A DNA stretch of 64,000 bases from Veillonellaceae bacterium (lineage in GTDB: Bacteria; Bacillota_C; Negativicutes; UBA1444), in the NCBI GenBank assembly GCA_012798135.1, contig JAAZNU010000005.1, positions 1 through 64,000 of the forward strand. Direction: 5' to 3'. A program made the position numbers and the translations under genes. This document shows positions 49,858 to 58,103 of this stretch, piece after piece; positions within the stretch are counted from its first letter, which is position 1; each line of letters starts with the position of its first letter. Under the pieces are notes generated by a model. It saw nothing but the letters and a program-made list of their open reading frames with translations, did not search any database and had not been told where the DNA came from.

Positions 49858-51048
49858 TTACTTTACCGTTTCCACAATGGACGCCTTGATGCATTCCTCG
49901 GTCAATTCCTGACCAATACCGGGGAGGTTCGGAATTTCATACATACCGTTTTTCGGCAGATAGTCATATTTGCAGGTCGAAGTGTTCGCTTCCAGCAGTG
50001 CGTAGCGGTGCAGCTCATGGATGGCGAAATTCGGGATCGCCGCTTCGAGGTGCAGGGAAGCCGCCGTCATGATCGGCCCGCCGCACACGTGTACCTGGCA
50101 GGTCATGTCGTAGACATGGGCCATGTCGCAGATCTTCTTGCACTCGGTGATGCCGCCGCAAGTGCCCAGATCCGGCTGGATGACCGACAGGGAACCGTCT
50201 TCGAAGAACGGCCGGAAGCCCCAGCGGGTGTAGACGCGCTCACCGGCGGCGATCGGGATGTTCACATTGTCGGCGACTTTTTTCATCTGTTTCGGGTTCA
50301 GCGGCATGACCGGCTCTTCGTAGAAGAATACGCCCAGTTCTTCGATCATTTGGCCAAATTTGATCGCCGAAGTCGTATCGGTGAGCGCATGGGCTTCGAC
50401 GATGATGTCCACATCCGGACCGACGGCCTCCCGCATGGCCTTCAGGCGATCATAACCGACCCGCAGCACTTTTTGAGACAATGGCCCGCACAGGTTGCGT
50501 TTCTTCACATTGCCGAACTCGTCCATTTCGTTGACGTCGACCTTGATCGAATCATAGCCGTCGGCGAGGGCCTGCAACGCCGCATCGGCGTATTGTTTCG
50601 GCTCGACCAGGATCGATTTGGCTTTGGCCTTGCCCCAGCCAAACTGCAACTGACTGGCATACGTCCGCACCTTGTCCCGGCATTTGCCGCCGAGCAGTTG
50701 ATAGACCGGAACGTTTAGCGCTTTGCCCTTGATATCCCAGAGGGCGATATCGATGGCGCTCATGCCGGCGGAAACGACGGTACCGCCGCCCTGTCCCCAG
50801 AAAGTCTTCTTTTGCATTTTGTCCCAGATCGCTTCATTCTGCATCGGATCCATGCCGATCGTCAGCTTCGCCAGATCCTTCGCCATGCCATAGCCGGCGG
50901 AAGCGCCCACGCCATAAGCCATCCCGACTTCACCATAGCCGCAGATTCCTTCGTCCGTGTTGATTTTCACAACCACCGGGCGCCATTTGCTGGTCGACGA
51001 CTGAAGATCATTGGCCACATCGATAATGTCTACACTGGTAATTTTCAT
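49858..51048 (-). CDS. Enolase-superfamily dehydratase (mandelate racemase/galactonate dehydratase subgroup)
   Basis: 396 residues. Capping domain at the N-terminus (KITSVDIIDV...), then the barrel with SIKVDVNEMDEFG (Lys on strand 2), metal ligands Glu in DIIVEAHALTD, Glu in VFFYEEPVMP and Glu in IAAGERVYTRWGF, and the barrel-end His in QVHVCGGPIMTAAS. These define sugar-acid dehydratases of the mandelate racemase group. The exact acid is unknown; an aldonate or tartrate-like substrate fits the operon. GGGGAGG precedes the ATG. Confidence 0.9.
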   Translation of the reverse strand: MKITSVDIIDVANDLQSSTSKWRPVVVKINTDEGICGYGEVGMAYGVGASAGYGMAKDLAKLTIGMDPMQNEAIWDKMQKKTFWGQGGGTVVSAGMSAIDIALWDIKGKALNVPVYQLLGGKCRDKVRTYASQLQFGWGKAKAKSILVEPKQYADAALQALADGYDSIKVDVNEMDEFGNVKKRNLCGPLSQKVLRVGYDRLKAMREAVGPDVDIIVEAHALTDTTSAIKFGQMIEELGVFFYEEPVMPLNPKQMKKVADNVNIPIAAGERVYTRWGFRPFFEDGSLSVIQPDLGTCGGITECKKICDMAHVYDMTCQVHVCGGPIMTAASLHLEAAIPNFAIHELHRYALLEANTSTCKYDYLPKNGMYEIPNLPGIGQELTEECIKASIVETVK

Positions 51049-51094
51049 TTGTTGTTTCCTCCCCTATTTTTGTTTTTTATATGATGGCGTTGAT

Positions 51095-52438
51095 TTACGC
51101 CAATTTCTGCATCAGCGACGCGATATTGTCCATCTGTTCTAGGTCCAAAACCATTTCCTGAATCCGCAGCGCCGTCGCCGCATCCACAGCCGGTACAGCC
51201 AATGAAACGAACTTGTTTTTGAGGCTCGCATACTGCGGCGTGTCGTTGGCCCCTTCCACCTTCTTTTCCAATACCCGGCCATCGGCGAACTCGATCCGGA
51301 CATTGGCGTGTCGGGCCGGGAAAGCCCTGGTTGCCGACTCGTCCTCGACGATATGGATTTTGCGGGCCAGCGCCAGCAATGTCGGATCCTGCAACCGGGC
51401 CGGCGTGAACTCCGCGAGCGTGACGCTCTTGTAAAGTAGCGCACAGGCAATGCAATACGGCAGCGAAAATTTGGCTTCTTCTTCGGTTTGGTTTTTTAGC
51501 TGCCCCGTCAAGTCCACGGACGTTTTATAGGTATCGATCCGGATGTCGCGGATAGCCGGCACAGAAATTTCATTCTCCTGCAGCAGGCTGAAGGTCGCAT
51601 CCAGCGGTGAATGGGTATGGCCGCAGGAAGAGTACATTTTATAGAATGCCGTGTGCGAAAGAAATTCTTTATTGTTGATCTGCTCCAGAAGCGTCAGCTC
51701 GCGATCGGTCGACGTCGCGGCCACGAAACCCTTTTTGCCCATGACAATGGTATGGGGTCCCGTGAATCCGGCCTTCGCCAACAGTGCCGCCTGGATGCCG
51801 CTCTGGCAGGCATGGCCGATATTGAGCGGCTTGGCATGCGTGCCGAATGTTTCCTGCAGTCCCGACGCCAAGGTCCCGACGACACCCAGTGCCATCTGCG
51901 CCGCCGGCAAGTTCAGTTGCAACAGCGAGGCCGCAACGCCTTCCGCCGCGAATGCACCGCAGGTCGAGGTCGTATGCCAGTATTTATAATGCGATGGGCT
52001 GACGGCGATGCCCAAACGAATGAGAATTTCATAGCCGACAACCACCGCCGTGATGATCTCTTTGCCGCTCCGGCCCAGATATTCGCCCATAGCGAGCGCC
52101 ACCGGCACGGTGACCGCGCCGGGATGGGCGACCGCCAAACGGTGCCCGTCGTCGAATTCCACCACATGTCCCGCCAGGCCATTGAGCCAAGCTGCCTGCG
52201 CCATCGGCAGTTTCTCTCCCTGCCGGATCGCCGTAGCTTGCGGCGCACCGCTCATTTCCCGGGCAATACCCGCCGCAATGCGGACCGGCTCGGTCCGTGT
52301 ACCGGCCAGGGCGCAGCCGATCCAGTCCAAAATCCGAAACTTCGCATCGTGTACGACATTGGCCGGCAAATCGTCATACCGGAGCTGGGCGGCAAACTTT
52401 GCCAGGCCGGTTTCTATGTCTCGATCCGGTTCTCCCAT
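51095..52438 (-). CDS. MmgE/PrpD-family protein
   Basis: 447 residues of the 2-methylcitrate/cis-aconitate/iminodisuccinate-type PrpD fold. KFRILDWIGCALAGTR near residue 40, LNGLAGHVVEFDDGHRLAVAHPGAVTVPVALAMGEYLG (about 90-130) and RGKFFxxx-like STCGAFAAEGVAASLLQL are the family landmarks. Members dehydrate or isomerise small tricarboxylates; the substrate here is unknown. The ATG at 52438 follows GAGGGGG. First gene of the carboxylate operon, its promoter region carrying the 41-bp palindrome. Confidence 0.88.
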   Translation of the reverse strand: MGEPDRDIETGLAKFAAQLRYDDLPANVVHDAKFRILDWIGCALAGTRTEPVRIAAGIAREMSGAPQATAIRQGEKLPMAQAAWLNGLAGHVVEFDDGHRLAVAHPGAVTVPVALAMGEYLGRSGKEIITAVVVGYEILIRLGIAVSPSHYKYWHTTSTCGAFAAEGVAASLLQLNLPAAQMALGVVGTLASGLQETFGTHAKPLNIGHACQSGIQAALLAKAGFTGPHTIVMGKKGFVAATSTDRELTLLEQINNKEFLSHTAFYKMYSSCGHTHSPLDATFSLLQENEISVPAIRDIRIDTYKTSVDLTGQLKNQTEEEAKFSLPYCIACALLYKSVTLAEFTPARLQDPTLLALARKIHIVEDESATRAFPARHANVRIEFADGRVLEKKVEGANDTPQYASLKNKFVSLAVPAVDAATALRIQEMVLDLEQMDNIASLMQKLA

Positions 52439-52479
52439 GAGTTTCCCCCTCTTTCTTTCAACAATTGTCAAAATACTCA

Positions 52480-52520
52480 GGACACTGTTGATTATATATT
52501 ATATATAATCAACAGTGTCC
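52480..52520. promoter_or_regulatory. Perfect 41-bp palindrome between the MmgE/PrpD operon and the GntR gene
   Basis: Arms of 19 bp (52480-52498 and 52502-52520) match exactly around a 3-bp centre TTA. The ends read GGACACTGTTGATTATATA and its complement. The AT-rich middle (TTATATATAA) resembles the operators of VanR/FadR-type GntR proteins. It lies 41-82 bp before the MmgE/PrpD gene on the minus strand, so it is a strong candidate operator. Confidence 0.7.
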
Positions 52521-52568
52521 CCGAAAAAACTTTCAGCCAATGCGTTCCGATGCAACCGAAAATCCGCG

Positions 52569-52604
52569 TTGACATTGCGTTTGGCATATTATATATTCTA
52601 TAAT
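52569..52604 (+). promoter_or_regulatory. Promoter of the second GntR gene with overlapping AT-rich operator
   Basis: TTGACA (52569-52574) and TATATT (52592-52597) with a 17-bp spacer. The downstream TATTATATATTCTATAAT covering the -10 echoes the AT core of the palindrome at 52480-52520, consistent with autoregulation. Confidence 0.65.
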
Positions 52605-52670
52605 TAGCATGTCGTTGGGGCGATACCGCACTAACAGATCATGCGGACAGAAGTTCTCGAGGTGTATAAT

Positions 52671-53321
52671 ATGCCGATTTCACCCATGACCAAATCCGCC
52701 TCCGTCTATCAAGAGCTGCGGCGCAAAATTCTCGAGGGCGAATTCGAGCCCGGTGAGCATCTAATCATCAAACAAATCTCTACTGAATATGGCGTCAGTG
52801 ATATTCCGGTGCGCGAGGCGCTAAAAGAATTGAATGCGGAAGGCCTGGTCGAAACTATTCCCCATGTTGGCTCCCGGGTCGCCAGTTTTTCGCCGAAGAG
52901 TATCAAGGATTTGCTGGAAATGCGGGAATGCCTCGAACCGTTCGCGGCGGAGCTGGCGGTGGCAAACGCCGACCCGACGGTCATCGCCCGGCTGGAACAA
53001 TATCATAACGATTCGTTGCTGGCTTTAGGCCGAAAAGATATCGTCAAGTATGGGGAAATGAATAAAGCTTTTCATCGCCTGATCATCGAAACCAGCAACA
53101 ACCAAATTCTGATCGACACGATTTTCGAAATGATGGAATCCGAGAAACGAATGCGCATGATATTTCAGTTTTTTCCGGAAGTACTGGAAGATTCACCGAA
53201 GGAACATGCTGAAATGCTCTCCTATATCAAGGAGAAAAACCGTCAGGCTATGCGCGAGCTGATGTATTACCACAAGAAGCGTTCCTTTGACAAGATGCGA
53301 AAATACTTCAAGATTTTATAG
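52671..53321 (+). CDS. GntR-family regulator, FCD type, divergent from the carboxylate operon
   Basis: 216 residues. Winged HTH: SVYQELRRKILEGEFEPGEH and ISTEYGVSDIPVREALKELN (about residues 10-60), then an FCD helical effector domain (EMRECLEPFAAELAVANAD, EMNKAFHRLIIETSNN, HAEMLSYIKEKNRQAMRELM). The ATG at 52671 follows GAGGTG. Reads away from the MmgE/PrpD-LarA operon and probably represses or activates it in response to its carboxylate. Confidence 0.92.
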   Translation: MPISPMTKSASVYQELRRKILEGEFEPGEHLIIKQISTEYGVSDIPVREALKELNAEGLVETIPHVGSRVASFSPKSIKDLLEMRECLEPFAAELAVANADPTVIARLEQYHNDSLLALGRKDIVKYGEMNKAFHRLIIETSNNQILIDTIFEMMESEKRMRMIFQFFPEVLEDSPKEHAEMLSYIKEKNRQAMRELMYYHKKRSFDKMRKYFKIL

Positions 53322-53326
53322 CCAAT

Positions 53327-53378
53327 GAAAAAAGGACCGTCGCTCTCCCAAATTCCATTGGAGACGGCGGTCCTTTCG
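53327..53378. terminator. Bidirectional terminator between GntR and serS
   Basis: AAAGGACCG (53331-53339) pairs with CGGTCCTTT (53368-53376), with an imperfect inner stem. A-rich and T-rich tracts flank it; the genes converge here. Confidence 0.8.
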
Positions 53379-53422
53379 GTATGCGGTTAAGTGCTTCGGC
53401 AGGCGGCAAATGCTGCCGCGAT

Positions 53423-54691
53423 TTACCGGATCACATCCACGCCCATATAGGGGCGCAGGGCGTCCGGTACGACCACCGAGCCGTCCTCCTGCTGGTAGTT
53501 TTCCAGGATGGCGGCAACGGTCCGGCCGATGGCGACGCCGGAACCATTGAGGGTGTGCACGTATTCGGGCTTGGCTTTGGGCTCCCGGCGGAACTTGATT
53601 TCCGCCCGGCGGGCCTGGAAGTCCTCGAAGTTGGAACAGGAAGAGATCTCCCGATAACGGTTGGCGCTCGGCAACCAAACTTCAAGATCATAGGTTTTTG
53701 CCGACGAGAACCCCATGTCGCCGGTGCACAGCAATACGGTGTGATATGGCAGTTCCAGGCGCTGCAGCACTTTTTCCGCGTTAAGGGTCAATTTTTCCAG
53801 TTCCTCATAGGAGTCTTCCGGTTTGGTGAACTTGACCATCTCGACCTTGTTGAACTGATGCTGACGAATCAGGCCGCGGGTATCGCGTCCCGCCGCTCCC
53901 GCCTCCGCCCGGAAACAGGCGCTGTAGGCGGTATAATAGAGAGGCAGGTCCTTGCCGTCGAGGATCTCGCCCCGATGCAGATTGGTGATCGGCACTTCGG
54001 CGGTCGGAATCAGATAATAATCATAGCCCTCCAGTTTGAACATGTCCTCGGCGAACTTCGGCAGCTGCCCGGTGCCATACATGCTGTCCTTGTTGACGAT
54101 GAACGGCGGAAAGAATTCGGTATAACCGTGTTCCTGGGTGTGCAGGTCGATCATGAAGCTGATCAGGGAACGTTCCAGCCGGGAACCCAGCCCCTTGTAG
54201 AAAGTAAAGCGCGCTCCCGAAACCTTGCCGCCCCGTTCGAAATCCAGGATCCCCAATTTTTCGCCGATCTCCCAGTGGGGCAGCGGTTCCTTGTCAAACT
54301 TGCGGGGTTCGCCCCAGCGGCGGATTTCCGGATTGGCTGACTCATCCGCGCCGACCGGTACCGAAGCATGGGGAACATTGGGAATATACATCAATATCGA
54401 AGACAGTTTGCCTTCGATGTCCTTGACCTCCGCGTCCAACGCGCTGATCCGGTCGCCGACGCCGCGCATCTCGACGATCAGCGCCTCGGCGTCCTGCTTT
54501 TCCTTTTTCAGGCGGCTGACTTCCTGGGAAACCGCGTTGCGGCGACTTTTCAGTCCTTCCACTTCAACCAGCAGCTCGCGGCGTTTCTTGTCCAAACCGA
54601 TGAATTCGGACAGATCCACCGATGCGTTGCGGTTTTTCAGCGCCTGTTCCACTACTGAAAGATTGTCCCGAACAAATTTCAAATCCAGCAT
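53423..54691 (-). CDS. serS: Seryl-tRNA synthetase
   Basis: 422-residue class II aminoacyl-tRNA synthetase. [20 protein letters not shown] opens the N-terminal coiled-coil tRNA-binding arm (about residues 27-105, [19 protein letters not shown]...). Motif 2 region [21 protein letters not shown] holds the ATP site, and motif 3 is [19 protein letters not shown]. In selenocysteine users this enzyme also charges tRNA-Sec with serine, which links it to the selC gene at 30.6 kb. CGGAGGAA precedes the ATG. I found no T-box leader. Confidence 0.97.
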   Translation of the reverse strand: MLDLKFVRDNLSVVEQALKNRNASVDLSEFIGLDKKRRELLVEVEGLKSRRNAVSQEVSRLKKEKQDAEALIVEMRGVGDRISALDAEVKDIEGKLSSILMYIPNVPHASVPVGADESANPEIRRWGEPRKFDKEPLPHWEIGEKLGILDFERGGKVSGARFTFYKGLGSRLERSLISFMIDLHTQEHGYTEFFPPFIVNKDSMYGTGQLPKFAEDMFKLEGYDYYLIPTAEVPITNLHRGEILDGKDLPLYYTAYSACFRAEAGAAGRDTRGLIRQHQFNKVEMVKFTKPEDSYEELEKLTLNAEKVLQRLELPYHTVLLCTGDMGFSSAKTYDLEVWLPSANRYREISSCSNFEDFQARRAEIKFRREPKAKPEYVHTLNGSGVAIGRTVAAILENYQQEDGSVVVPDALRPYMGVDVIR

Positions 54692-54817
54692 GTGTGTTCC
54701 TCCGTTCCGTCCAGGCAGTCGTTGCGTCTGCCATATCGCGTATATTGTAGCACTTCGGGCAAAACAGCGTCAAATTTGATGGGGACGGCGAATTTCCCGC
54801 CGTGAAAGGATGTTTTT

Positions 54818-55516
54818 ATGCCGCCTGACTCGCAAACTCAACTCCAACATTCCACGCTGCCGGAACTGGAAACGGCCCTGTTCGCCTGTCAGGCCTGCCC
54901 GCTCCACGCGGCGGCCATCGGGCCGACTTCCTATAACGGCGATCCCCACAGCCCGCTCATGCTGGTCGGGGAAGGTCCCGGCGGCGTGGAGGACGACTAC
55001 GGCGTGCCGCTGGTCGGCCCTTCCGGTCAACTGCTCGACAAAGCCCTCGCCCGCGTCGGCATCACCCGCGACCGTGTTTACACCACCAATGTCGTCAAAT
55101 GCCGCCCGGCCGGCAACCGCACCCCGACTGTCGAAGAAGGCGAGTTTTGCGCCAGCCGCTGGCTGGATGCGGAAATCGCTCTGGTAAAACCGAAAGTCAT
55201 CGTGGCGCTCGGCAGCGTGGCCCTGAAGTATCTCTACCATGCCAAAGCCCGCATTACCGCCGACCGGGGCAAATGGTTCCGCACCCGGCACGAAATCGCC
55301 GCCATCGCCACTTACCATCCGGCGTATCTGCTGCGCCTGACCGGGGATGCCGAACGCAAAGCGAAGTGGGAAGTCGTCCACGATTTCGAGGCGGCCATCG
55401 CCGAGGTACGAAAACTGGCGCCGGACTGGATTTTGAAAAATCCCGTTCCGCCGGACCTACTGGCGCAGTACGCCGCCCGCCGCGAGGAACGGAAGGCACG
55501 GCTGGCCGCAAAATAA
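54818..55516 (+). CDS. Family-4 uracil-DNA glycosylase
   Basis: 232-residue Fe-S DNA repair enzyme that removes uracil from DNA. Four cysteines for the [4Fe-4S] cluster: FACQACPLH (two), NVVKCRPAGNR and EGEFCASRW. The active-site loop GEGPGGVEDDYGVPLVGPSG matches motif GEAPGxxED..GxPFVG, and TYHPAYLLR carries the conserved H-P-S/A-x-L-L pattern. Normal length plus a basic C-terminal tail. AAAGGA precedes the ATG. Confidence 0.93.
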   Translation: MPPDSQTQLQHSTLPELETALFACQACPLHAAAIGPTSYNGDPHSPLMLVGEGPGGVEDDYGVPLVGPSGQLLDKALARVGITRDRVYTTNVVKCRPAGNRTPTVEEGEFCASRWLDAEIALVKPKVIVALGSVALKYLYHAKARITADRGKWFRTRHEIAAIATYHPAYLLRLTGDAERKAKWEVVHDFEAAIAEVRKLAPDWILKNPVPPDLLAQYAARREERKARLAAK

Positions 55517-55539
55517 CGGAAAGAGCTAGGGGTGTCAGC

Positions 55540-56733
55540 ATGGAAATCTGGAAAAAGAATCTGTATGTCTGCTGGTTCGGCGTGTTTGCGACTTCCGCCG
55601 GCCTGAGCCAGCTCATCCCCATTTTACCGTTGTTCATCCAACAGCTCGGCGTCACCAACGTTACGGAAATCGAAGAATGGTCCGGCTTCGCCTATGGTAT
55701 CACGTTCATTCTGATGGCCATATTTTCGCCGATCTGGGGCAAAGCCGCCGACCGCTACGGCCGCAAGCCGATGCTAATGCGCGCCAGCATGGGAATGGCC
55801 ATTGTGTTGACCTGCATGGGCTTCGTGCAAAACGTCTATCAACTGGTTGGCCTACGCCTGCTGCAAGGCACGATCTCCGGTTACTATTCGGCCGCCATTA
55901 CCCTCATCGCCACCCAGACTCCGAAAGAGCGTTCCGGCTGGGCCTTGGGCACGTTATCCACCGGCGCGGTGGCCGGCATGCTGCTGGGACCTTTGCTCGG
56001 CGGAGCAGTGGCGGACTTGTTCGGAATCCGCAGCATCTTTTTCGTCATCGGCGGCCTGTTGCTCGTCGCCTTTTTGGCGGCGCTATTGTTTGTCACGGAA
56101 AAATTCACTCCCTCGGTCAAAACAGCGCCGACATTCCGGGAAGTTCGCCAGATGATTCCATACCCGGAAGTGACGGTGGCAATGTTCGCCACGACCTTCA
56201 TGTTACAACTGGCGCTGATGTCGATTCAGCCGATCCTGACCGTATATATCGCCGAATTGTCCGGTGATGGCGACTATATCGCCTTTCTTTCCGGCATGGT
56301 GTTCGCCGCCTCGGGGCTGTCCAGCGTAATCGCGGCGCCCCGTCTGGGCGCCCTGGCGGATCGGATCGGCCCACCCCGGGTCATGGTGGTTGCCTTGCTG
56401 GCCGCCGGCTTTCTGTTCATTCCCCAGGCGCTGGTCCGAAACGCCTGGGAGTTGATGGCATTGCGGTTTCTGCTCGGCATCGCCACCGCCAGTCTGCTCC
56501 CAACCATCAATTCCATGATCCGTCAAATCACGCCGGACGAAATTACCGGCCAGATTTACGGCTACAACCAGTCTGCCCAGTTCGTCGGCTCGTTCGGCGG
56601 GGCAGTGATGGGTGGCCAGATCGCCTCCCAGTTCGGCCTCAAGTATGTATTTTTCTGCACCAGCGTCCTGCTATTGCTCAACGCCGCCTGGGTGTATTGG
56701 GGCGTGGCCCGGAAAGCACAATTTAAATCTTAA
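55540..56733 (+). CDS. Major facilitator superfamily efflux transporter
   Basis: 397 residues with 12 helices in two halves. FSPIWGKAADRYGRKPMLMR is the loop 2-3 MFS motif A, and APRLGALADRIGPPRVMVV is its second-half copy. LLQGTISGYYSAAITLIATQTPKERSG (about residues 110-136) is the motif-C-like region of drug/H+ antiporters. Substrate unknown. The ATG at 55540 follows AGGGG; upstream frame extension is rejected. It lies 23 bp after the glycosylase gene (same operon), ending before a long hairpin terminator. Confidence 0.9.
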   Translation: MEIWKKNLYVCWFGVFATSAGLSQLIPILPLFIQQLGVTNVTEIEEWSGFAYGITFILMAIFSPIWGKAADRYGRKPMLMRASMGMAIVLTCMGFVQNVYQLVGLRLLQGTISGYYSAAITLIATQTPKERSGWALGTLSTGAVAGMLLGPLLGGAVADLFGIRSIFFVIGGLLLVAFLAALLFVTEKFTPSVKTAPTFREVRQMIPYPEVTVAMFATTFMLQLALMSIQPILTVYIAELSGDGDYIAFLSGMVFAASGLSSVIAAPRLGALADRIGPPRVMVVALLAAGFLFIPQALVRNAWELMALRFLLGIATASLLPTINSMIRQITPDEITGQIYGYNQSAQFVGSFGGAVMGGQIASQFGLKYVFFCTSVLLLLNAAWVYWGVARKAQFKS

Positions 56734-56748
56734 TCAACCGGTAAACAC

Positions 56749-56819
56749 AAAAGATCCTGGGTGAAAATTGCGTCACGCCGCCAGTGCTTGGCCCGTCGCA
56801 GTTTTCCCAGGATCTTTTT
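56749..56819 (+). terminator. Long-stem terminator between MFS and panE-like genes
   Basis: GATCCTGGG (56753-56761) pairs with CCCAGGATC (56806-56814); the stem is extended by AAAA/TTTT and a GCG/CGC inner pairing, with a T5 tract. It serves both convergent genes. Confidence 0.8.
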
Positions 56820-56841
56820 ACTATGCAAAGCGCAGATAAAG

Positions 56842-57780
56842 TTAGAATTGCTCTTCGTAATGATCTTCGATGATTTTCACGAACCGGGCGATATAGTCAT
56901 TAGCCGGCGTGGGAATTCCCAACTCCCGGCCGTAGCGGGCAATCGCGCCGTTGAGCGAATCGATCTCCGTTTGCCGATGGGCCCGCATGTCCTGGGCCAT
57001 GGACGGATAATGCCCGCCCCCCCGCTGCACGGACGCGATCATGTCGGCGATCAGGGCCTCATAATCGAGCTTCACGCCCTTCGCCGCCGCCACCGTCACC
57101 ACTTCCCGCGTGATGTCCTGAACCGTCTGGAAGCCGGTCGGATGGTTGAAAAATTCGCCGACCCGCAGCCGCACGATCCCGCAGGTACCGTTCACGCAGG
57201 CGTTCGACACCGCCTTGGCCCAGATATGTTCCGCGACATGCGCGGAAAACTCGGCCGGTACGCCGCCGGCGTTCAAATGAGCCACGATCGTCCTCGCCGC
57301 TTCGTCAGCGGCTCCCTGCCGCGCCAAACTGCCGATGTAGATCGCAATGCCGCCCAGCGTGTTCGCCAATACCTGCCCCGGTCCCGTCAAGCTGCCGGTC
57401 ATCCGCAACACTCCCTGCAGAATGCGGTCGGGCGGAAACAGACCGGCGAGAATTTCATCGTTGCCCAGACCGTTCTGCAGCGAGCAGATATAGGTATGTT
57501 CGCTGAACAGACCCGGCGCCCCCTGCACCGCCGCTGCCGAATGAAAACCTTTCACCAGCAGGACGACGACATCCACCGGCCCGGCCTCGGCCGGATTGAC
57601 GCAGGTTGCCGGGTAAACCACCTCCGTCCGGTCGGACCATTTTACCTGCAAGCCGTCCCGGGCCACTTTTTCCAGGTGTTCTTTATACGGATCGACTAAA
57701 ACGACTTCCTGGCCGCCCTTGGCCAGAACCGCGCCGATGATGCTGCCCATCGCGCCGGCTCCCAAAATGGCGTATTTCAT
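56842..57780 (-). CDS. Ketopantoate reductase-like protein (ApbA/PanE family)
   Basis: 312-residue NADPH-dependent reductase. Rossmann motif YAILGAGAMGSIIGAVLAKGG at the start; VVLLVKGFHSAAAVQG and SLQNGLGNDEIL are typical ApbA/PanE positions (LVKxxxxxxAl, LQNGLGN); catalytic Lys in IWAKAVSNACVN. RQTEIDSLNGAIARYGRELGIPTPAN near the end is the family's C-terminal motif. Pantothenate or another 2-keto acid; other panto genes are absent here. The ATG at 57780 follows AAGGTGA. Confidence 0.9.
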   Translation of the reverse strand: MKYAILGAGAMGSIIGAVLAKGGQEVVLVDPYKEHLEKVARDGLQVKWSDRTEVVYPATCVNPAEAGPVDVVVLLVKGFHSAAAVQGAPGLFSEHTYICSLQNGLGNDEILAGLFPPDRILQGVLRMTGSLTGPGQVLANTLGGIAIYIGSLARQGAADEAARTIVAHLNAGGVPAEFSAHVAEHIWAKAVSNACVNGTCGIVRLRVGEFFNHPTGFQTVQDITREVVTVAAAKGVKLDYEALIADMIASVQRGGGHYPSMAQDMRAHRQTEIDSLNGAIARYGRELGIPTPANDYIARFVKIIEDHYEEQF

Positions 57781-57921
57781 ATCCGGTTTCACCTTCTCCG
57801 CGCCCCGCAACAGGGGCATTTTATATTATCTTTTTCACCATATCACTCATTGCCAACAGATGCAACTAAAAATGCAATCTCAACAACCGCCGCCGGCATC
57901 CCAAAACAAGAAACGAATTGT

Positions 57922-58033
57922 GTTACCGGGGTTATCCAGGTTACCCGCTTTTCGGCATAATGCGTAAAGCGTCCGGGAGTGAATTTTTCACAGCATCCAG
58001 GCTTTTTTCGGTCACCTGGGTAACATCAGTAAC
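57922..58033. repeat. Two inverted sets of three tandem 9-bp repeats (GTTACCNNN) beside the primase gene
   Basis: On the plus strand GTTACCGGG, GTTATCCAG and GTTACCCGC start at 57922, 57931 and 57940. On the minus strand GTTACTGAT, GTTACCCAG and GTGACCGAA have their GTTAC-type hexamers at 58033-58028, 58024-58019 and 58015-58010. Each set has exact 9-bp spacing and the sets face each other. The 323-bp gap between the panE-like and primase genes holds these, the terminator and no other recognised feature. Candidate replication-origin iterons; coding remnant (VTDVTQVTE on the minus strand) is an alternative. Confidence 0.55.
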
Positions 58034-58068
58034 ACAAAAAGGACCGTCGCCCAATACAGTCCTTTTGT
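58034..58068 (-). terminator. Terminator after the primase gene
   Basis: AAAAGGAC (58066-58059, minus) pairs with GTCCTTTT (58044-58037), followed by TG-rich sequence and short T tract. It is similar to the other AAAGGACCG hairpins of the window. Confidence 0.65.
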
Positions 58069-58103
58069 TTTGCCCATTCAGCATTACATTTTGCTTTGAT
58101 TTC

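Noticed and set aside
54692..54817. Search for a T-box leader upstream of serS
   Set aside because: The gap is about 126 bp and has no GGGTGG-type core or specifier region.
55099..55539. Upstream extension of the MFS frame inside the glycosylase gene
   Set aside because: It lies in an alternate frame of the uracil-DNA glycosylase gene; the MFS ATG at 55540 has its own site.
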